DNA from: Photobacterium leiognathi
Lineage (GTDB): Bacteria; Pseudomonadota; Gammaproteobacteria; Enterobacterales; Vibrionaceae
DNA: 64,000 nt
Assembly (NCBI RefSeq): GCF_030685535.1
Contig: NZ_CP131599.1
Span: forward strand, 124,001 to 188,000
Direction of reading: 5' to 3'
Shown: positions 35,996 through 45,480 of the stretch, in pieces
Position numbering within the stretch: the stretch's first letter is position 1
How the letters are laid out: each line of letters opens with the position of its first letter
Translations under genes and position numbers: made by a program
The notes under the pieces: generated by a model
Databases searched by the model: none
What the model was told of the DNA's origin: nothing
Seen by the model: the letters and a program-made list of their open reading frames with translations, nothing else

Positions 35996-37375
35996 TTAGT
36001 TAAAACGGGCTTTTAGCCATACCATACGATGATCTGATGAAATATCTTTGCCCTTACCTTTACCAATGCGCTTATCGTTCATCAGTAAATAGCCAGCTTC
36101 GTTCGGCGCAGGCCAATAAACACCAGAATCAACAATGTTTAGATTACTTGATGGAATAGCGTGATCCACTTGTAAACCAAACGTACTGGTTAGACGATCT
36201 GGGTGTGGGTTATCTTGGCGACATTCACCACTTGGGAAGCAGTATTCAGCACCAAAGCTTGTTGGAACATAAGCGCCATTGGTGGCTTCTTGATTCACTC
36301 GCTGATGCTTTAATAAGGTATCAATGGTTTCGATAAAGCCGTCACCTGCTTCAGGATCTGCATTCAGATCGCCCACAATCACAAACTTGGCGTTATCCGC
36401 TAGGCCGCCTTTTGTGCCTTTGTCATCGTAAATGAACTCAGCACCATCGATATAGTCAGTCCAGAATTGGATTTCATCACGGTTTTTCAGTTTGTTATTT
36501 TCAGTCACTGTATCAAATACTGGTGGTGTCGGGTGTGACATTAGAATATGTACTACTTGATCACCAGAAGGTGTTGGAATAATGATTGGCGCATCAACAT
36601 GGTTTTTCGATGATAAACGTAATTGTTGCCACTCAGCATCGCTATACCAGTTATCTCCACAACTCATGCCTGCAGGGATTTTATTTTTTTCATCATCACA
36701 GTTGTTGATCACAGGCATGGTTGCTGTCGCTAAGTCTTTCCATTTGAAGGTTTGGAAAGTACGAGTGTTTTTATTATCAATTTTAAATTGAGACATGAGA
36801 GCAAACGCATATTGACCATGGTATTGACCAAAGCCCCACGCATCATTTGGGCCGCTATTTACTTTCCCGTCGTTATTAAGATCCAAGCCACTCATTAAAC
36901 CTGTGTTCGTTGCATAGCTCTCGGCAAATGGATAGTGAATTGGCGATAGGGTGTCACCACCATCAATACTATTTAGGCTTTGACCTACTGATAAGTAGTT
37001 ATCTTGGAAACCCTTTAAGGCGGATAAGTCATCGCCTGTACCGTCGTTATTGTATTCTGCCAGTAAAATAATATCAGGACGTTGGCTTTGAATAATGGCT
37101 GCAACGTTTCTTATTTGAATGATCTTTTGTGCTTTTGCTTTGTCATCAGCACTTAGCGTATTGGCAATAAAACCATCGACTAATGCTTGTTGTGCTGAAG
37201 GTGTTGTTTGCATCTCATCGACAAGTTGTTCAAACGTAAAGCGGTCAAATGAAAGGTTAAAGGTCGCAACGGAGACTTCGCTTACTGGGATCACATCGTT
37301 GTCGCTTTCAAATACACAGCCTGTTAATAAAGCAGATGAAATCGCAACAGCAGCAAGAGTTTTAATAAGTTTCAT
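35996..37375 (-). CDS. Lipoprotein of the endonuclease/exonuclease/phosphatase superfamily
   Basis: 459 residues. The signal peptide ends in lipobox LLTGC (Cys20). The EEP fold follows, with ILLAEYNN (the metal-binding Glu), VIVGDLNADP and the terminal SSDHRMVW, which holds the catalytic Asp-His pair. EEP enzymes cleave phosphodiesters in nucleic acids, phospholipids or inositides. The location on the cell surface or periplasm suggests extracellular DNA or lipid as substrate, which I cannot decide from sequence. It is a single gene. Confidence 0.87.
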   Translation of the reverse strand: MKLIKTLAAVAISSALLTGCVFESDNDVIPVSEVSVATFNLSFDRFTFEQLVDEMQTTPSAQQALVDGFIANTLSADDKAKAQKIIQIRNVAAIIQSQRPDIILLAEYNNDGTGDDLSALKGFQDNYLSVGQSLNSIDGGDTLSPIHYPFAESYATNTGLMSGLDLNNDGKVNSGPNDAWGFGQYHGQYAFALMSQFKIDNKNTRTFQTFKWKDLATATMPVINNCDDEKNKIPAGMSCGDNWYSDAEWQQLRLSSKNHVDAPIIIPTPSGDQVVHILMSHPTPPVFDTVTENNKLKNRDEIQFWTDYIDGAEFIYDDKGTKGGLADNAKFVIVGDLNADPEAGDGFIETIDTLLKHQRVNQEATNGAYVPTSFGAEYCFPSGECRQDNPHPDRLTSTFGLQVDHAIPSSNLNIVDSGVYWPAPNEAGYLLMNDKRIGKGKGKDISSDHRMVWLKARFN

Positions 37376-37636
37376 TCAATCATCCATATTATTGATAGAA
37401 ATATCATTGGGGAGTTACCGTGCTGCATAGTAACCTTCTAGTTACAAATTAGTGTGACTTGAACACGATTTAATGCAATTAACAGCAAACGTTCGCGTTG
37501 TTTTGGTGGTTTTTTCGCTAAAGATCTCAAAAATTGATGCTATGGGCGTTAAAACCGGAACAGTCTCTTTTTTTGTTCCGTTTTTAAATGGGATAAGGCT
37601 CCTAAAATGAAGTTATTAAATGACAGGAGCTAAGAC
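37376..37636. other. Divergent promoter region
   Basis: 261 bases between the EEP lipoprotein gene and the small gene before the sgrR-like regulator. I see no operator. Confidence 0.4.
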
Positions 37637-37888
37637 ATGAAATTCTATAATCAAATTAAAGAAATTATTAATGCATCAAAATGTTATGACAAAAAAACAG
37701 GATGGCTTTCACGTTTGATATATATTAGTCCAGAGCAGCGATTAGAAAGGCTGAACATTATTTTTGGCTCAGAGCAGTTTTCTAAAGCCAAACCGTTAAC
37801 GCTTAGTCAGCAAAAGAAGTTTAATGATAATTATCTAAAGTCACGCAAGGATCCTTCTGATGAGTCGACGAAAACTGGAACTATATGA
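37637..37888 (+). CDS. Small basic protein upstream of the SgrR-like gene
   Basis: 83 residues with an AGGAGC site upstream of ATG 37637. No signal peptide and no motif that I recognise. It overlaps the start of the next gene by 29 bases, which suggests translational coupling and a shared job or regulation. Confidence 0.65.
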   Translation: MKFYNQIKEIINASKCYDKKTGWLSRLIYISPEQRLERLNIIFGSEQFSKAKPLTLSQQKKFNDNYLKSRKDPSDESTKTGTI

Positions 37889-39500
37889 AAATATATTTAA
37901 TCGTGTAGGTCCTGGTAAAAGTAACGTCACTATCGTAGAGGTGGCTGCATTTCTTCATTGTAGTGAGCGTCACGCGAGAACCTTATTAAATCAAATGACG
38001 ACACTTGGTTGGTTGACTTGGTCTCCAACGGTAGGGCGAGGTAACAAAGGGATCCTTAATTGTTTACTTGAGCCGATACAGGCATGCCATAAAGAGATTG
38101 ATAAAGCGAACGACAACAGTAATCTCGATTTAGTTTATAAGCTGGTGGGATTTAATGGGCGAGATACGGCTGCTGGGCTGTGGCAATATTTATCACAAGC
38201 TGTGACAGAGAAACACAACACCATCCTTGCACCTTTTCATCGCTGTATGAAAACGTTACATCCACATTTTGTTACCGAGCGTACTGAGCGTCATTTTATC
38301 TCGGAAATTTATCAAACCTTAGTTGAAGAAAAAGCTAACAAGGTGGCTGGCAATTTAGCGCATTTTTGGGAAAGAAATAAAAATCATACTGTTTGGACCT
38401 TCTATCTTCGTCCTGAAACCCAGTTTCATGATTTGTCGCTATTGACGGCAGATGATGTGGTGGCAAGTTTTAAAGGACTTATTCATTCAGCGCAATGGCA
38501 GCGATTGTATGATCATATTGAGAAGGTGATTGCTGTTTCTTTTGATGTGGTTGAAATTCATTTATCTGCTCCAGATCCTTTCTTCACTCAATTATTATGT
38601 CGTGCTGAAACGGCAATCATGCCAAAGCAGTTTGTATTTGCTAATGAATCAAATTTTAAAGCCATTGGCTCAGGACCTTTCTCGTTAGCAGTCAATTCAA
38701 ACAAGTTAGTACGCTTACAGCGCTTCTCACAATATAACCGTACATCAGCATTAATAGAGAAAATTGAATTTTGGATCCATGAGAATTGGGCAGAAAGAAA
38801 GAAGTGTTATCAGAACTTTTTCTTTTTAAATGACAGTTTAAAAGTATATGAAACAGCCTGTGATTATGTCGGTTCGTTTTATTGTTTAATCGCCAATAAG
38901 CAATTACAAAATCAAGATGTTAAACAAAACTTAGCAGCGGCATTTTTAGGAAATCAGACTCAAGCAGATACGCAATATTCTGTTTATACGATAAGTCATG
39001 AGAATAATCGAGAATGTCGAGAGTACGCGAAACAGTTACTGAGCTATTTTGATAATTCGCATCCCCCTCAAACTCTGAAGATGAAAGAAGTAAAGTTTGG
39101 TCAGTTTCTTGATGGGCTTGATGTGTCGATTTTAGGGGTGAGAAAGGAAGATAATAAGTACACCAGTTTGTTTGCTTTCTTAAAGTTATACCCGCACTGG
39201 GCATCGGCATTAAGCTTTACCCAGTATGATCACCTACAACAGCAGATTGCTGCGATACGGATTGAAGTGGATGCGGTACGTCAGCAAGCATTGATTAGCC
39301 ACGTTATGGCATGGCTCGAACAACAACATATTTTGTTTGAAATAAAGCGTGAAGGGTTAACTCTTACTGTGCCAGAGCAAATACAAGGTGTGGAGATCAA
39401 CGCGAATGGCTGGTGTAACTTTTCTAAGCTGTGGATCAAACCAAGTAAAGAAAAATCTGGAGTAACGAGTTCAATGGAAAGTTTGATCGCTAAATATTAG
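37860..39500 (+). CDS. SgrR-family transcriptional regulator with solute-binding domain
   Basis: 546 residues. The start at 37860 has AAGGA eight bases upstream. Residues 1-110 form the SgrR N-terminal DNA-binding domain (CSERHARTLLNQMTTLGWLTW). Residues about 160-460 resemble an extracellular solute-binding protein family 5 domain used as a ligand sensor (VWTFYLRPETQFHD, LTADDVVASF, GSGPFSL). In E. coli SgrR senses sugar phosphate stress and activates sgrS; many paralogues exist and the ligand here is unknown. No transporter lies nearby. Confidence 0.88.
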   Translation: MSRRKLELYENIFNRVGPGKSNVTIVEVAAFLHCSERHARTLLNQMTTLGWLTWSPTVGRGNKGILNCLLEPIQACHKEIDKANDNSNLDLVYKLVGFNGRDTAAGLWQYLSQAVTEKHNTILAPFHRCMKTLHPHFVTERTERHFISEIYQTLVEEKANKVAGNLAHFWERNKNHTVWTFYLRPETQFHDLSLLTADDVVASFKGLIHSAQWQRLYDHIEKVIAVSFDVVEIHLSAPDPFFTQLLCRAETAIMPKQFVFANESNFKAIGSGPFSLAVNSNKLVRLQRFSQYNRTSALIEKIEFWIHENWAERKKCYQNFFFLNDSLKVYETACDYVGSFYCLIANKQLQNQDVKQNLAAAFLGNQTQADTQYSVYTISHENNRECREYAKQLLSYFDNSHPPQTLKMKEVKFGQFLDGLDVSILGVRKEDNKYTSLFAFLKLYPHWASALSFTQYDHLQQQIAAIRIEVDAVRQQALISHVMAWLEQQHILFEIKREGLTLTVPEQIQGVEINANGWCNFSKLWIKPSKEKSGVTSSMESLIAKY

Positions 39501-39505
39501 TGAAG

Positions 39506-39530
39506 ACGAGGAGGGAGAACTCCTCGTTTT
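39506..39530 (+). terminator. Terminator of the SgrR-like gene
   Basis: The hairpin ACGAGGA/TCCTCGT is followed by T4, close after the stop. Confidence 0.88.
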
Positions 39531-39578
39531 ATATATGTAAGTAATGACTTGTTGTTAAACAAACAATAATAAACCTTC

Positions 39579-39609
39579 TTGACCTCAAGTTAGCTTGAGG
39601 AATTAAAGT
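39579..39609 (+). promoter_or_regulatory. SoxR-dependent promoter
   Basis: -35 TTGACC (39579-39584), palindrome CCTCAAGTTAGCTTGAGG (39583-39600) and -10 TAAAGT (39604-39609). The spacer is exactly 19 bp, the long spacer that MerR-type activators correct. The palindrome differs from the E. coli soxS operator by one base. SoxR is encoded at 33685-34116. Confidence 0.92.
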
Positions 39610-39645
39610 GGCGGCATACTTTAATAACAACAAGGAAATAACGTC

Positions 39646-40074
39646 ATGAACGGATATGTAGAACACATCAACATACAGGTGTCTCAGCCAGAAAAAACGA
39701 TCCATTTTTTATTAACAGCGCTACCTGAATGGACGATTCGTGGAGAAGGAAAACTTGATGATTGGTTTGGTCAACCGATGCATTGGTATCATATTGGTGA
39801 TCAAGAAAGCTACGTGGCGATATGTTCAGGGGGAGAAGGTCAGATTCCCGACTGGCAAGGAAGTGCATCAGGTATAAAGCATGTTGGTATTGTCGTTGAA
39901 AGTATTGACGCTATTATCTCTAGGCTTAACAAAATAGGTTATGAGGTTGATCATTGGAGTGGCGAGCACCCTTATCGCCGCAGTGCTTATTTTATTGATG
40001 ATAATAATTTAGAGATCGAGTTTATTGAATATTTTACCGATGAGCGCGTACTTAGAAATGATTACAGCCAATAG
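39646..40074 (+). CDS. VOC-fold (glyoxalase/dioxygenase superfamily) protein under SoxR control
   Basis: 142 residues with one VOC unit pair: VEHINIQVS at the start, then GIKHVGIVVESIDAII and a final acidic ligand (NLEIEFIEYFT). His and Glu residues at the expected metal positions are present. Proteins of this fold act as glyoxalases, dioxygenases or antibiotic-binding proteins. Its promoter carries a canonical SoxR operator (39579-39609), so it is likely induced by redox-active compounds such as quinones or phenazines, perhaps acting on them directly, which is inference. Confidence 0.88.
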   Translation: MNGYVEHINIQVSQPEKTIHFLLTALPEWTIRGEGKLDDWFGQPMHWYHIGDQESYVAICSGGEGQIPDWQGSASGIKHVGIVVESIDAIISRLNKIGYEVDHWSGEHPYRRSAYFIDDNNLEIEFIEYFTDERVLRNDYSQ

Positions 40075-40096
40075 AGTGGCATAGCATACTGACAAA

Positions 40097-40124
40097 AAAG
40101 GAGAGAATACCATTTCTCTCCTTT
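40097..40124. terminator. Terminator after the VOC gene
   Basis: The hairpin AAAGGAGAGAA/TTCTCTCCTTT has A's before and a short T run after it. Confidence 0.88.
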
Positions 40125-40560
40125 GTCTATTTCGTAAGTGGGTGCTTTATCAAGATCTAAACGAAGTTTAGGAGTAATTAACTCATTATTCTGAAGTAGA
40201 AATAACACTTGATATAATTCTTTTGAACCAGTAAAAATACTTTATCCGATATTTTAATTACACTCAGCATTTCTTGTTGAAAAGGCAAGTGTATTTTTAT
40301 TATGTAATTATATGTTTGATAGATATTGAAAAATTTATTATAGATGCATAAATAAAAACAGATGCGTTAGGTGTTCAATATTTCATTTTTATAAAAAGTC
40401 GCAAAATTAATTTATAAAATTAAATTCGATGTTTTTTATAATATGTATAACCAAGAGCATATTTATGCATATTAGTTTGGAGGCAGTAAATCAATGTCAA
40501 TAGATTTAATAATCTATATCAATACCAGTTCAATGGTTGAACTGGTATGAATTATACTAA
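40125..40560. other. Intergenic region with a palindrome near its end
   Basis: 436 AT-rich bases. A near-perfect inverted repeat at 40524-40546 (ACCAGTTCAA paired with TTGAACTGGT) lies just beyond the stop of the next gene, without a T run. No gene is seen. Confidence 0.5.
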
Positions 40561-40857
40561 TTATTTTTCTAATGAAATATCTGTTTTATTGATCGAGAGA
40601 AATGGTGTGATACATTTAGTGAACTCTATCAATTGTTGATGCGGGACCTCCCCAATTTCTTGACTACTTCCATCTGTAACACTGAAATCTTTTATTGTAG
40701 TTTTACCATTTTTGACATCAAAATTGATAGCCATACGATAACTATCATTGGGCAAACTACTTGCACATTGTGTAATTGACTTCATTTGTGTATCTGTTGT
40801 TTGTGCATGACCAATGATAGGCACTAATAAAAATAATAAAGCGAGATGTTGTTTCAT
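40561..40857 (-). CDS. Small periplasmic protein (98 aa)
   Basis: A signal peptide (MKQHLALLFLLVPIIGHA) precedes a mature part of about 80 residues with two cysteines (TQCASS and EFTKCITP) that could form a disulfide. I do not recognise the family. It is a single gene. Confidence 0.7.
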   Translation of the reverse strand: MKQHLALLFLLVPIIGHAQTTDTQMKSITQCASSLPNDSYRMAINFDVKNGKTTIKDFSVTDGSSQEIGEVPHQQLIEFTKCITPFLSINKTDISLEK

Positions 40858-41384
40858 TGTTGTATTCCTTTTGATAACGATAAATGCGTATTTTGTGTCT
40901 TCTTGCCTTAGCTGTGACGTAATCTACTCCATTCCTATTCGTTATTGCAATAAATATTTATTGTTTTTCGATAATTTTATATTGTTAAGTAATAGTGGGA
41001 ATGAAAGAGAACGTGTTAAGATTAGCTGAATAGTTAAGATGAAATTTATATCGGAAGAGTGTGCGAAAATGTTTATAAGAACAATCAGTGCGCATTTATA
41101 AAAATAGTGCTATTTAATCGTATTTTGTAAGTTGAAGAAGTGTTGGTTGTTATAGTCTGCATGAAACACTTAATTTATAGAGGTGTATTTTCCGGTAGTT
41201 AAAAATGAGTTTATGTATGACTGGGACTATAAATGTGAAATATTTGACTCAAAAAAATATGTGGAAATAAGTAATTTCACAGATAATCACGCTTTCTTTT
41301 TCTTTAATAGTATTTCAAAAAATATATTGTTTTCATATAAAAATACTTCTTATTGAGTCAATTAAACTTACAGGGAGTTATACT
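40858..41384. other. Intergenic region between two exported proteins
   Basis: 527 AT-rich bases. Besides the possible small gene at 41213-41356 nothing is supported. Confidence 0.4.
41213..41356 (+). CDS. Possible 47-residue peptide, perhaps a gene fragment
   Basis: An open frame with protein-like content (MYDWDYKCEIFDSKKYVEIS at the start, rich in Phe and Asn after it). The frame is open upstream to 41174, so a GTG at 41183 is possible. No clear ribosome binding site. It could be the tail of a lost gene. Confidence 0.25.
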   Translation: MYDWDYKCEIFDSKKYVEISNFTDNHAFFFFNSISKNILFSYKNTSY

Positions 41385-41924
41385 ATGAAAATAAAGACTT
41401 TATTGTTTTGCGTTATAGTGATTTCAAGTGTAATTACACCAACTAAAGCACATTACCTTGGTTACGAGCATATCTATTCAATGTTTGATAAGTCTAACCA
41501 ATATATTGAAATCGTTCGTTCAATGGATGATCTTGAACAAATACTTTATTGTTTAGACGCAGATTTGTCGACAGGAGTGCGATCAATCTCTTTATTACGT
41601 AGTGGGAAGTATGTTTATCGTAGTCATAACAACTCCAATATAACGGTGATTGAATATGATAAAGAAACGGGATATTTTTCATCTAAAACCAATGGTTATG
41701 ATATATCAAAGAAAGAAAAAGTCACTATACGTCATGTTTTAGGAACTGTTGTTCGACAAGGAAATACATTGACTTTTACACATATAATTAGAGGTCATAA
41801 TTTACTTCCAGTTAATAAAAAATTAATTATTGATGTCGTTGAAGGTAATTTAGCCATTAAAGATTTAGTGGGTGATAACATGAGGACTTACACAAAAGTT
41901 TTGGAATCTTCTCCGTTAAAGTAA
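41385..41924 (+). CDS. Exported protein of unknown function (179 aa)
   Basis: An AGGGAG site precedes ATG 41385. The signal peptide covers about residues 1-22. The mature protein is beta-rich, with a single Cys, and shows no motif I recognise. It stands alone upstream of a pilin-like gene. Confidence 0.7.
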   Translation: MKIKTLLFCVIVISSVITPTKAHYLGYEHIYSMFDKSNQYIEIVRSMDDLEQILYCLDADLSTGVRSISLLRSGKYVYRSHNNSNITVIEYDKETGYFSSKTNGYDISKKEKVTIRHVLGTVVRQGNTLTFTHIIRGHNLLPVNKKLIIDVVEGNLAIKDLVGDNMRTYTKVLESSPLK

Positions 41925-42174
41925 GATTACATGTCTGCCTGACTTTTCACGACAATAATTTGAACATTATCACGTTTTTTACATAAACTCTTATTTTAGT
42001 GAAATACTTTGTGTTCATTCACGGTTCTATTTATCGATATCTCAGTTTGAAAGGAAGAAACTAAAATTAGTTAAACATAGTAAAGATGTAATGGTAACAA
42101 ATGATAAGGCTCGTGAAATGTACTTCCAAATTTAGTTGTCACGTTTTGGGTTTAAGTGTCTATAGAGGAATAAA

Positions 42175-42606
42175 ATGAAACGCCATAATGGTTTTACTTT
42201 AATTGAGATGATCATCGTTATAGTCATTTTAGGGATATTGTCGATTGCGGCAGCGCCTCGTTTTTTTGATATCATCAGTCAAGCTCGGATAGCAACACTT
42301 CAGGGAATAAAGGGGTCTATGCAAGGAGCCGCTGATATTGCAAATGCTAAATCACTTATAGAGAATATAACTGATGGATTTCTGAGCAATGGGGTTAAGA
42401 TCGTGCATGGTTATCCAACGGCAGATCCTGATGGCATAATTCTAGCCGTTGATGTTGATGGTGATTTGTTCAAACTTATGATTAAGCCTAGCGATGCTGA
42501 TATTGCATGGGGGTTCAGCCCAACAGCAACAACTTGCTATGTTGGATACAGTGCTCCTAGCGCGCCTGGTGAAACTGCAACAACAATTGTTAATACTGAT
42601 TGTTAA
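42175..42606 (+). CDS. MSHA-type type IV pilin-like protein
   Basis: 143 residues. The type IV prepilin leader MKRHNG is followed by the cleavage site and N-methylated Phe region FTLIEMIIVIVILGILSIAA, with the conserved Glu5. The globular part resembles the MSHA pilin group (APRFFDIISQAR) and has a C-terminal Cys pair (TTCYVG, NTDC) for the disulfide loop. No prepilin peptidase or assembly genes are near, so it is an orphan, exported by a pilus system encoded elsewhere. Confidence 0.9.
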   Translation: MKRHNGFTLIEMIIVIVILGILSIAAAPRFFDIISQARIATLQGIKGSMQGAADIANAKSLIENITDGFLSNGVKIVHGYPTADPDGIILAVDVDGDLFKLMIKPSDADIAWGFSPTATTCYVGYSAPSAPGETATTIVNTDC

Positions 42607-42744
42607 AGTAAAGAAACTGATATTATAAATAGATTCCAGAATTGGATTATCGTGATTTCACAACAGTTATAAATTGTAGATTTTTACAGTTTCTCTCAGT
42701 GTCTATTTGATCGTAATAGAATTATTAGATAATGGTTACAAATA

Positions 42745-42766
42745 ACCACCGCAATATCGCGGTGGT
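42745..42766. terminator. Hairpin between convergent genes
   Basis: A strong stem ACCACCGC/GCGGTGGT with a six-base loop sits between the pilin gene and the AcfC-like gene. The T run is poor, so termination is likely but not certain. Confidence 0.6.
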
Positions 42767-42797
42767 CTTGTGAGTTAACTTACTTTAGATATAAAAA

Positions 42798-43595
42798 CTA
42801 GCGAATAAGATAATACTTTTCAAAGATCTTATTGGCTTTTCCGCTGATAAGATACTCATAGAATCTGTTTGTCTCTTCCGATACATCATTTCTTTTTGTA
42901 ATGGTTATAGCTCTATAGATCCTTCTACTTGGTTCTATATTTACGACATCTATTTTTTGAGAATGACTAGCATACCATTCAGGCCAAGAGATCCATGCGT
43001 CGGCATAGGTTTTATCAAAATATTTAAACGCGTCGCCGCTTCCTTGTCCCTGATAAATGATCTTCTTTCTAAACTTATGAATATCGTCAAGTTTACCTTC
43101 TCTTCCAGCAATATCTTCCCAAATACCAGTCCCTGAAGTCAGTGTATTTAAAGTTTGGTTATTGACTACAACCTTATTTATATCGTCTCTATTAATCAGA
43201 TCAGAAAAGCTCTCTATCTTATTTGGGTTACCTTTTTGCACTATGATAACCGCTGGTCTTAGATAAATCGCAGATGTACTTTTATTATTAAAGCCATAGT
43301 CTTTAAATTGCTCCATCAATGTAAAAGTCACATGTTCTGATGTGCCCCATAAGATATCAGCACCTTTTTGCTGACAATCCGTGCTAATACTTTTCGCGCA
43401 TTCTTCCCATTTCTTTAGTGGTCCATAAATGATGTTTATTTTCACATCTCTATTTTCATCAAGAGACATGAATGCAGCCGCAGCCTCTTCAAATGCATGA
43501 TGCGGACCTCCCGCGCCATATACATTAATAGTACCTGCATATGAAGATAAACTTACCGTTGCTATTAGTGCTGTCATCAATATCCGAGAAACCAT
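42798..43595 (-). CDS. AcfC-like periplasmic substrate-binding protein
   Basis: 265 residues. The signal peptide ends near SSYA (residue 20). The mature protein has the class II substrate-binding fold with INVYGAGGPHHAFEEAA at the start and WISWPEWY in the second lobe, as in accessory colonization factor AcfC of V. cholerae and molybdate/sulfate-type binding proteins. No permease or ATPase gene is adjacent. AcfC has been linked to chemotaxis and colonisation, so a sensory role is possible, which is inference. Confidence 0.8.
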   Translation of the reverse strand: MVSRILMTALIATVSLSSYAGTINVYGAGGPHHAFEEAAAAFMSLDENRDVKINIIYGPLKKWEECAKSISTDCQQKGADILWGTSEHVTFTLMEQFKDYGFNNKSTSAIYLRPAVIIVQKGNPNKIESFSDLINRDDINKVVVNNQTLNTLTSGTGIWEDIAGREGKLDDIHKFRKKIIYQGQGSGDAFKYFDKTYADAWISWPEWYASHSQKIDVVNIEPSRRIYRAITITKRNDVSEETNRFYEYLISGKANKIFEKYYLIR

Positions 43596-43726
43596 TAATT
43601 ACTCCTTTCTCTCAGCTTGTTATAAAGGCTGAGGTAAATGACCGAGTAATGTTATCTCTCATTTCATTGGAATAAGGAAATATATATAGTTTAAAACTAG
43701 CTTTATTGAGCTTGAGTGAATTATTT

Positions 43727-43873
43727 TTAGGGAACACAAGTACCAGCGAGTTCACATGGTGGTAAACCACAATCTTGTGCGTCTTCTGGGCATGTAAGTG
43801 TTGATGTACTACAAGCTGTAATAGCAATGGTAAAAAATAGTAGAGCTATAAAGTTTTTTATAATATGTAGCAT
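43727..43873 (-). CDS. Small Cys-rich lipoprotein (48 aa)
   Basis: ATG 43873 to TAA 43727. The signal peptide ends in lipobox ITAC (Cys21). The 28-residue mature part has four more cysteines (LTCPEDAQDCGLPPCELAGTC). It lies between the AcfC-like and RNase T2 genes, on the same strand. The clear lipobox makes it convincing despite the length. The function is unknown. Confidence 0.7.
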   Translation of the reverse strand: MLHIIKNFIALLFFTIAITACSTSTLTCPEDAQDCGLPPCELAGTCVP

Positions 43874-43941
43874 AATTAGAAATTCTTATAGAGGTTGAAT
43901 AAAAAGTATTTTTCGTGATGCCGTAGATATGCATCGTACTC

Positions 43942-44679
43942 TTAGTATTCCTTTTTCGTTAACCAGCTCAAAAAGACCATTCCGTTACATTTATCCCCAA
44001 TTTGAGTATTGACTTGGTTATGGGGTTCACCTGTGCGATTAAAAAAGAAGTTAACTTCAAATAAGTAGTTTTCGTCTTGTATTTTTTTACATCGTAAGGA
44101 TACGTTATTAGGTAGAAGTGAATATATGCGACTCACATTAATAGGCGATAATTTATTTTCTTCTATTAGGTTTTTTAATTTTATTATATGGGGAGATATT
44201 TTAGGTAAATAGGTATTTGCTTGTGCAAAATATTCTTTTTGATTCAGCCCCGAGCATGTTCCATGTTTTTTCCATTCATGAGACCAAAGTGCGACGCTAT
44301 TGGGGTAGGCGCGTTGCATCGCTGGATCTTCTTTAAGGTATGAAATTGTTTCTGTTGAAATCTTACAATCTTTAGAAAATGAACATCCTTTGGAATGGTA
44401 GCAATGAGATGGATGATAATTTAATACCTTATCATTATCATTGCTGGCTATGTAATAAGGCCAGATACCATGTAGCTTAAATTCATTACTACAAATTTCA
44501 TTATTACTTACATTATTCGCATGACAGAATGTAGGCATCCAAGTCATTGCTACTACATTGGTGTCGAAACGTCCGCTAGGGGCATGCTCGACAGATACTT
44601 CCCATGGGTCGGCTGCATGGGAAGATTGTGCAAAGAGAAAAATAAACGTAACCAAGAATGAATTAATAAGATTGAACAC
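43942..44679 (-). CDS. Secreted ribonuclease T2
   Basis: 245 residues. Signal peptide about 1-22 (ending SSHA). Both catalytic segments of the T2 family are present: KLHGIWPYY (first His) and SHEWKKHGTC (Glu and second His). Several cysteines suggest disulfides, so it acts in the periplasm or outside the cell. T2 enzymes cut single-stranded RNA through 2',3'-cyclic phosphates. It probably scavenges RNA; it belongs to a run of secreted-protein genes on the minus strand. Confidence 0.92.
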   Translation of the reverse strand: MFNLINSFLVTFIFLFAQSSHAADPWEVSVEHAPSGRFDTNVVAMTWMPTFCHANNVSNNEICSNEFKLHGIWPYYIASNDNDKVLNYHPSHCYHSKGCSFSKDCKISTETISYLKEDPAMQRAYPNSVALWSHEWKKHGTCSGLNQKEYFAQANTYLPKISPHIIKLKNLIEENKLSPINVSRIYSLLPNNVSLRCKKIQDENYLFEVNFFFNRTGEPHNQVNTQIGDKCNGMVFLSWLTKKEY

Positions 44680-44774
44680 TGGTAAATCTCCATGAATTAT
44701 TTCTTAGTTGAAAACATATGAAGTAATAATAGGTTGCCTATGGCAACCTATTATCTTATTCATATTTAAATAAT

Positions 44775-45254
44775 TTATTTGTTTAACCCATCAAACATAA
44801 CAGGTTTTTGCCCCTGAACGATTAATGACCAAGCATTTTGAACGCCATCATAGGTAAAATTCTTTGTGCTGCTGTCTTTAAACCAATAATAAACAGGAAG
44901 ATCAAAATATGTTAACTGTAACATTTTAATATCTTCATTATAGACGGCGCCAAAATTACTATCGGAAGCCATAATATCTTCTATATTTTCTTGACTAACG
45001 ACAGCTGCTGGCCAGCGAGCTAAACATGAGCCCAGAGGCCCCTGATCTTCTAATGTCGTGCATTGAGGTTTGGTTGGTGAATTAAGATCTTTTTTGAATG
45101 TATAGAGCCCTAACTTTTTATGTCCAACTAAAAGATTACCTCTGTCTGTAGATTCAAAAACGGGATTAGTTTCAAAGTATAATTCATTCGCTAAACTGTT
45201 TACGGATGTAATCATTAACAATGAACCTAAAGAAAAAATAATTTTATTCATCAT
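44775..45254 (-). CDS. Secreted-repeat (COG4315-like) protein
   Basis: 159 residues with a signal peptide (about 1-22). The body shows the secreted repeat of unknown function: GLYTFKKD, then SCLARWPAAV, and YFDLPVYYWFKDS. Such proteins are periplasmic or lipoproteins without a known activity. The start could be the second Met. It lies 95 bases upstream of the RNase T2 gene, same strand. Confidence 0.8.
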   Translation of the reverse strand: MMNKIIFSLGSLLMITSVNSLANELYFETNPVFESTDRGNLLVGHKKLGLYTFKKDLNSPTKPQCTTLEDQGPLGSCLARWPAAVVSQENIEDIMASDSNFGAVYNEDIKMLQLTYFDLPVYYWFKDSSTKNFTYDGVQNAWSLIVQGQKPVMFDGLNK

Positions 45255-45480
45255 ATGACTTTACCTTTCTAAGATTTAATATTTTTATGTTGTAGTCAGA
45301 CTCAAATATGAAGAATGACTGACACAAGACCGTCTAACGTCCTATCCTGTTGCAGTTCAATATGTAAAAATTTGTTTCAATCAGAAAGAATTCATCTTTT
45401 ATTTATAAGTAAGGGCACTCATAACAAGATTACGCCATTGTACTTTTGTTAATTGGTTTTATTCGAATGCAGCTCTGCTG

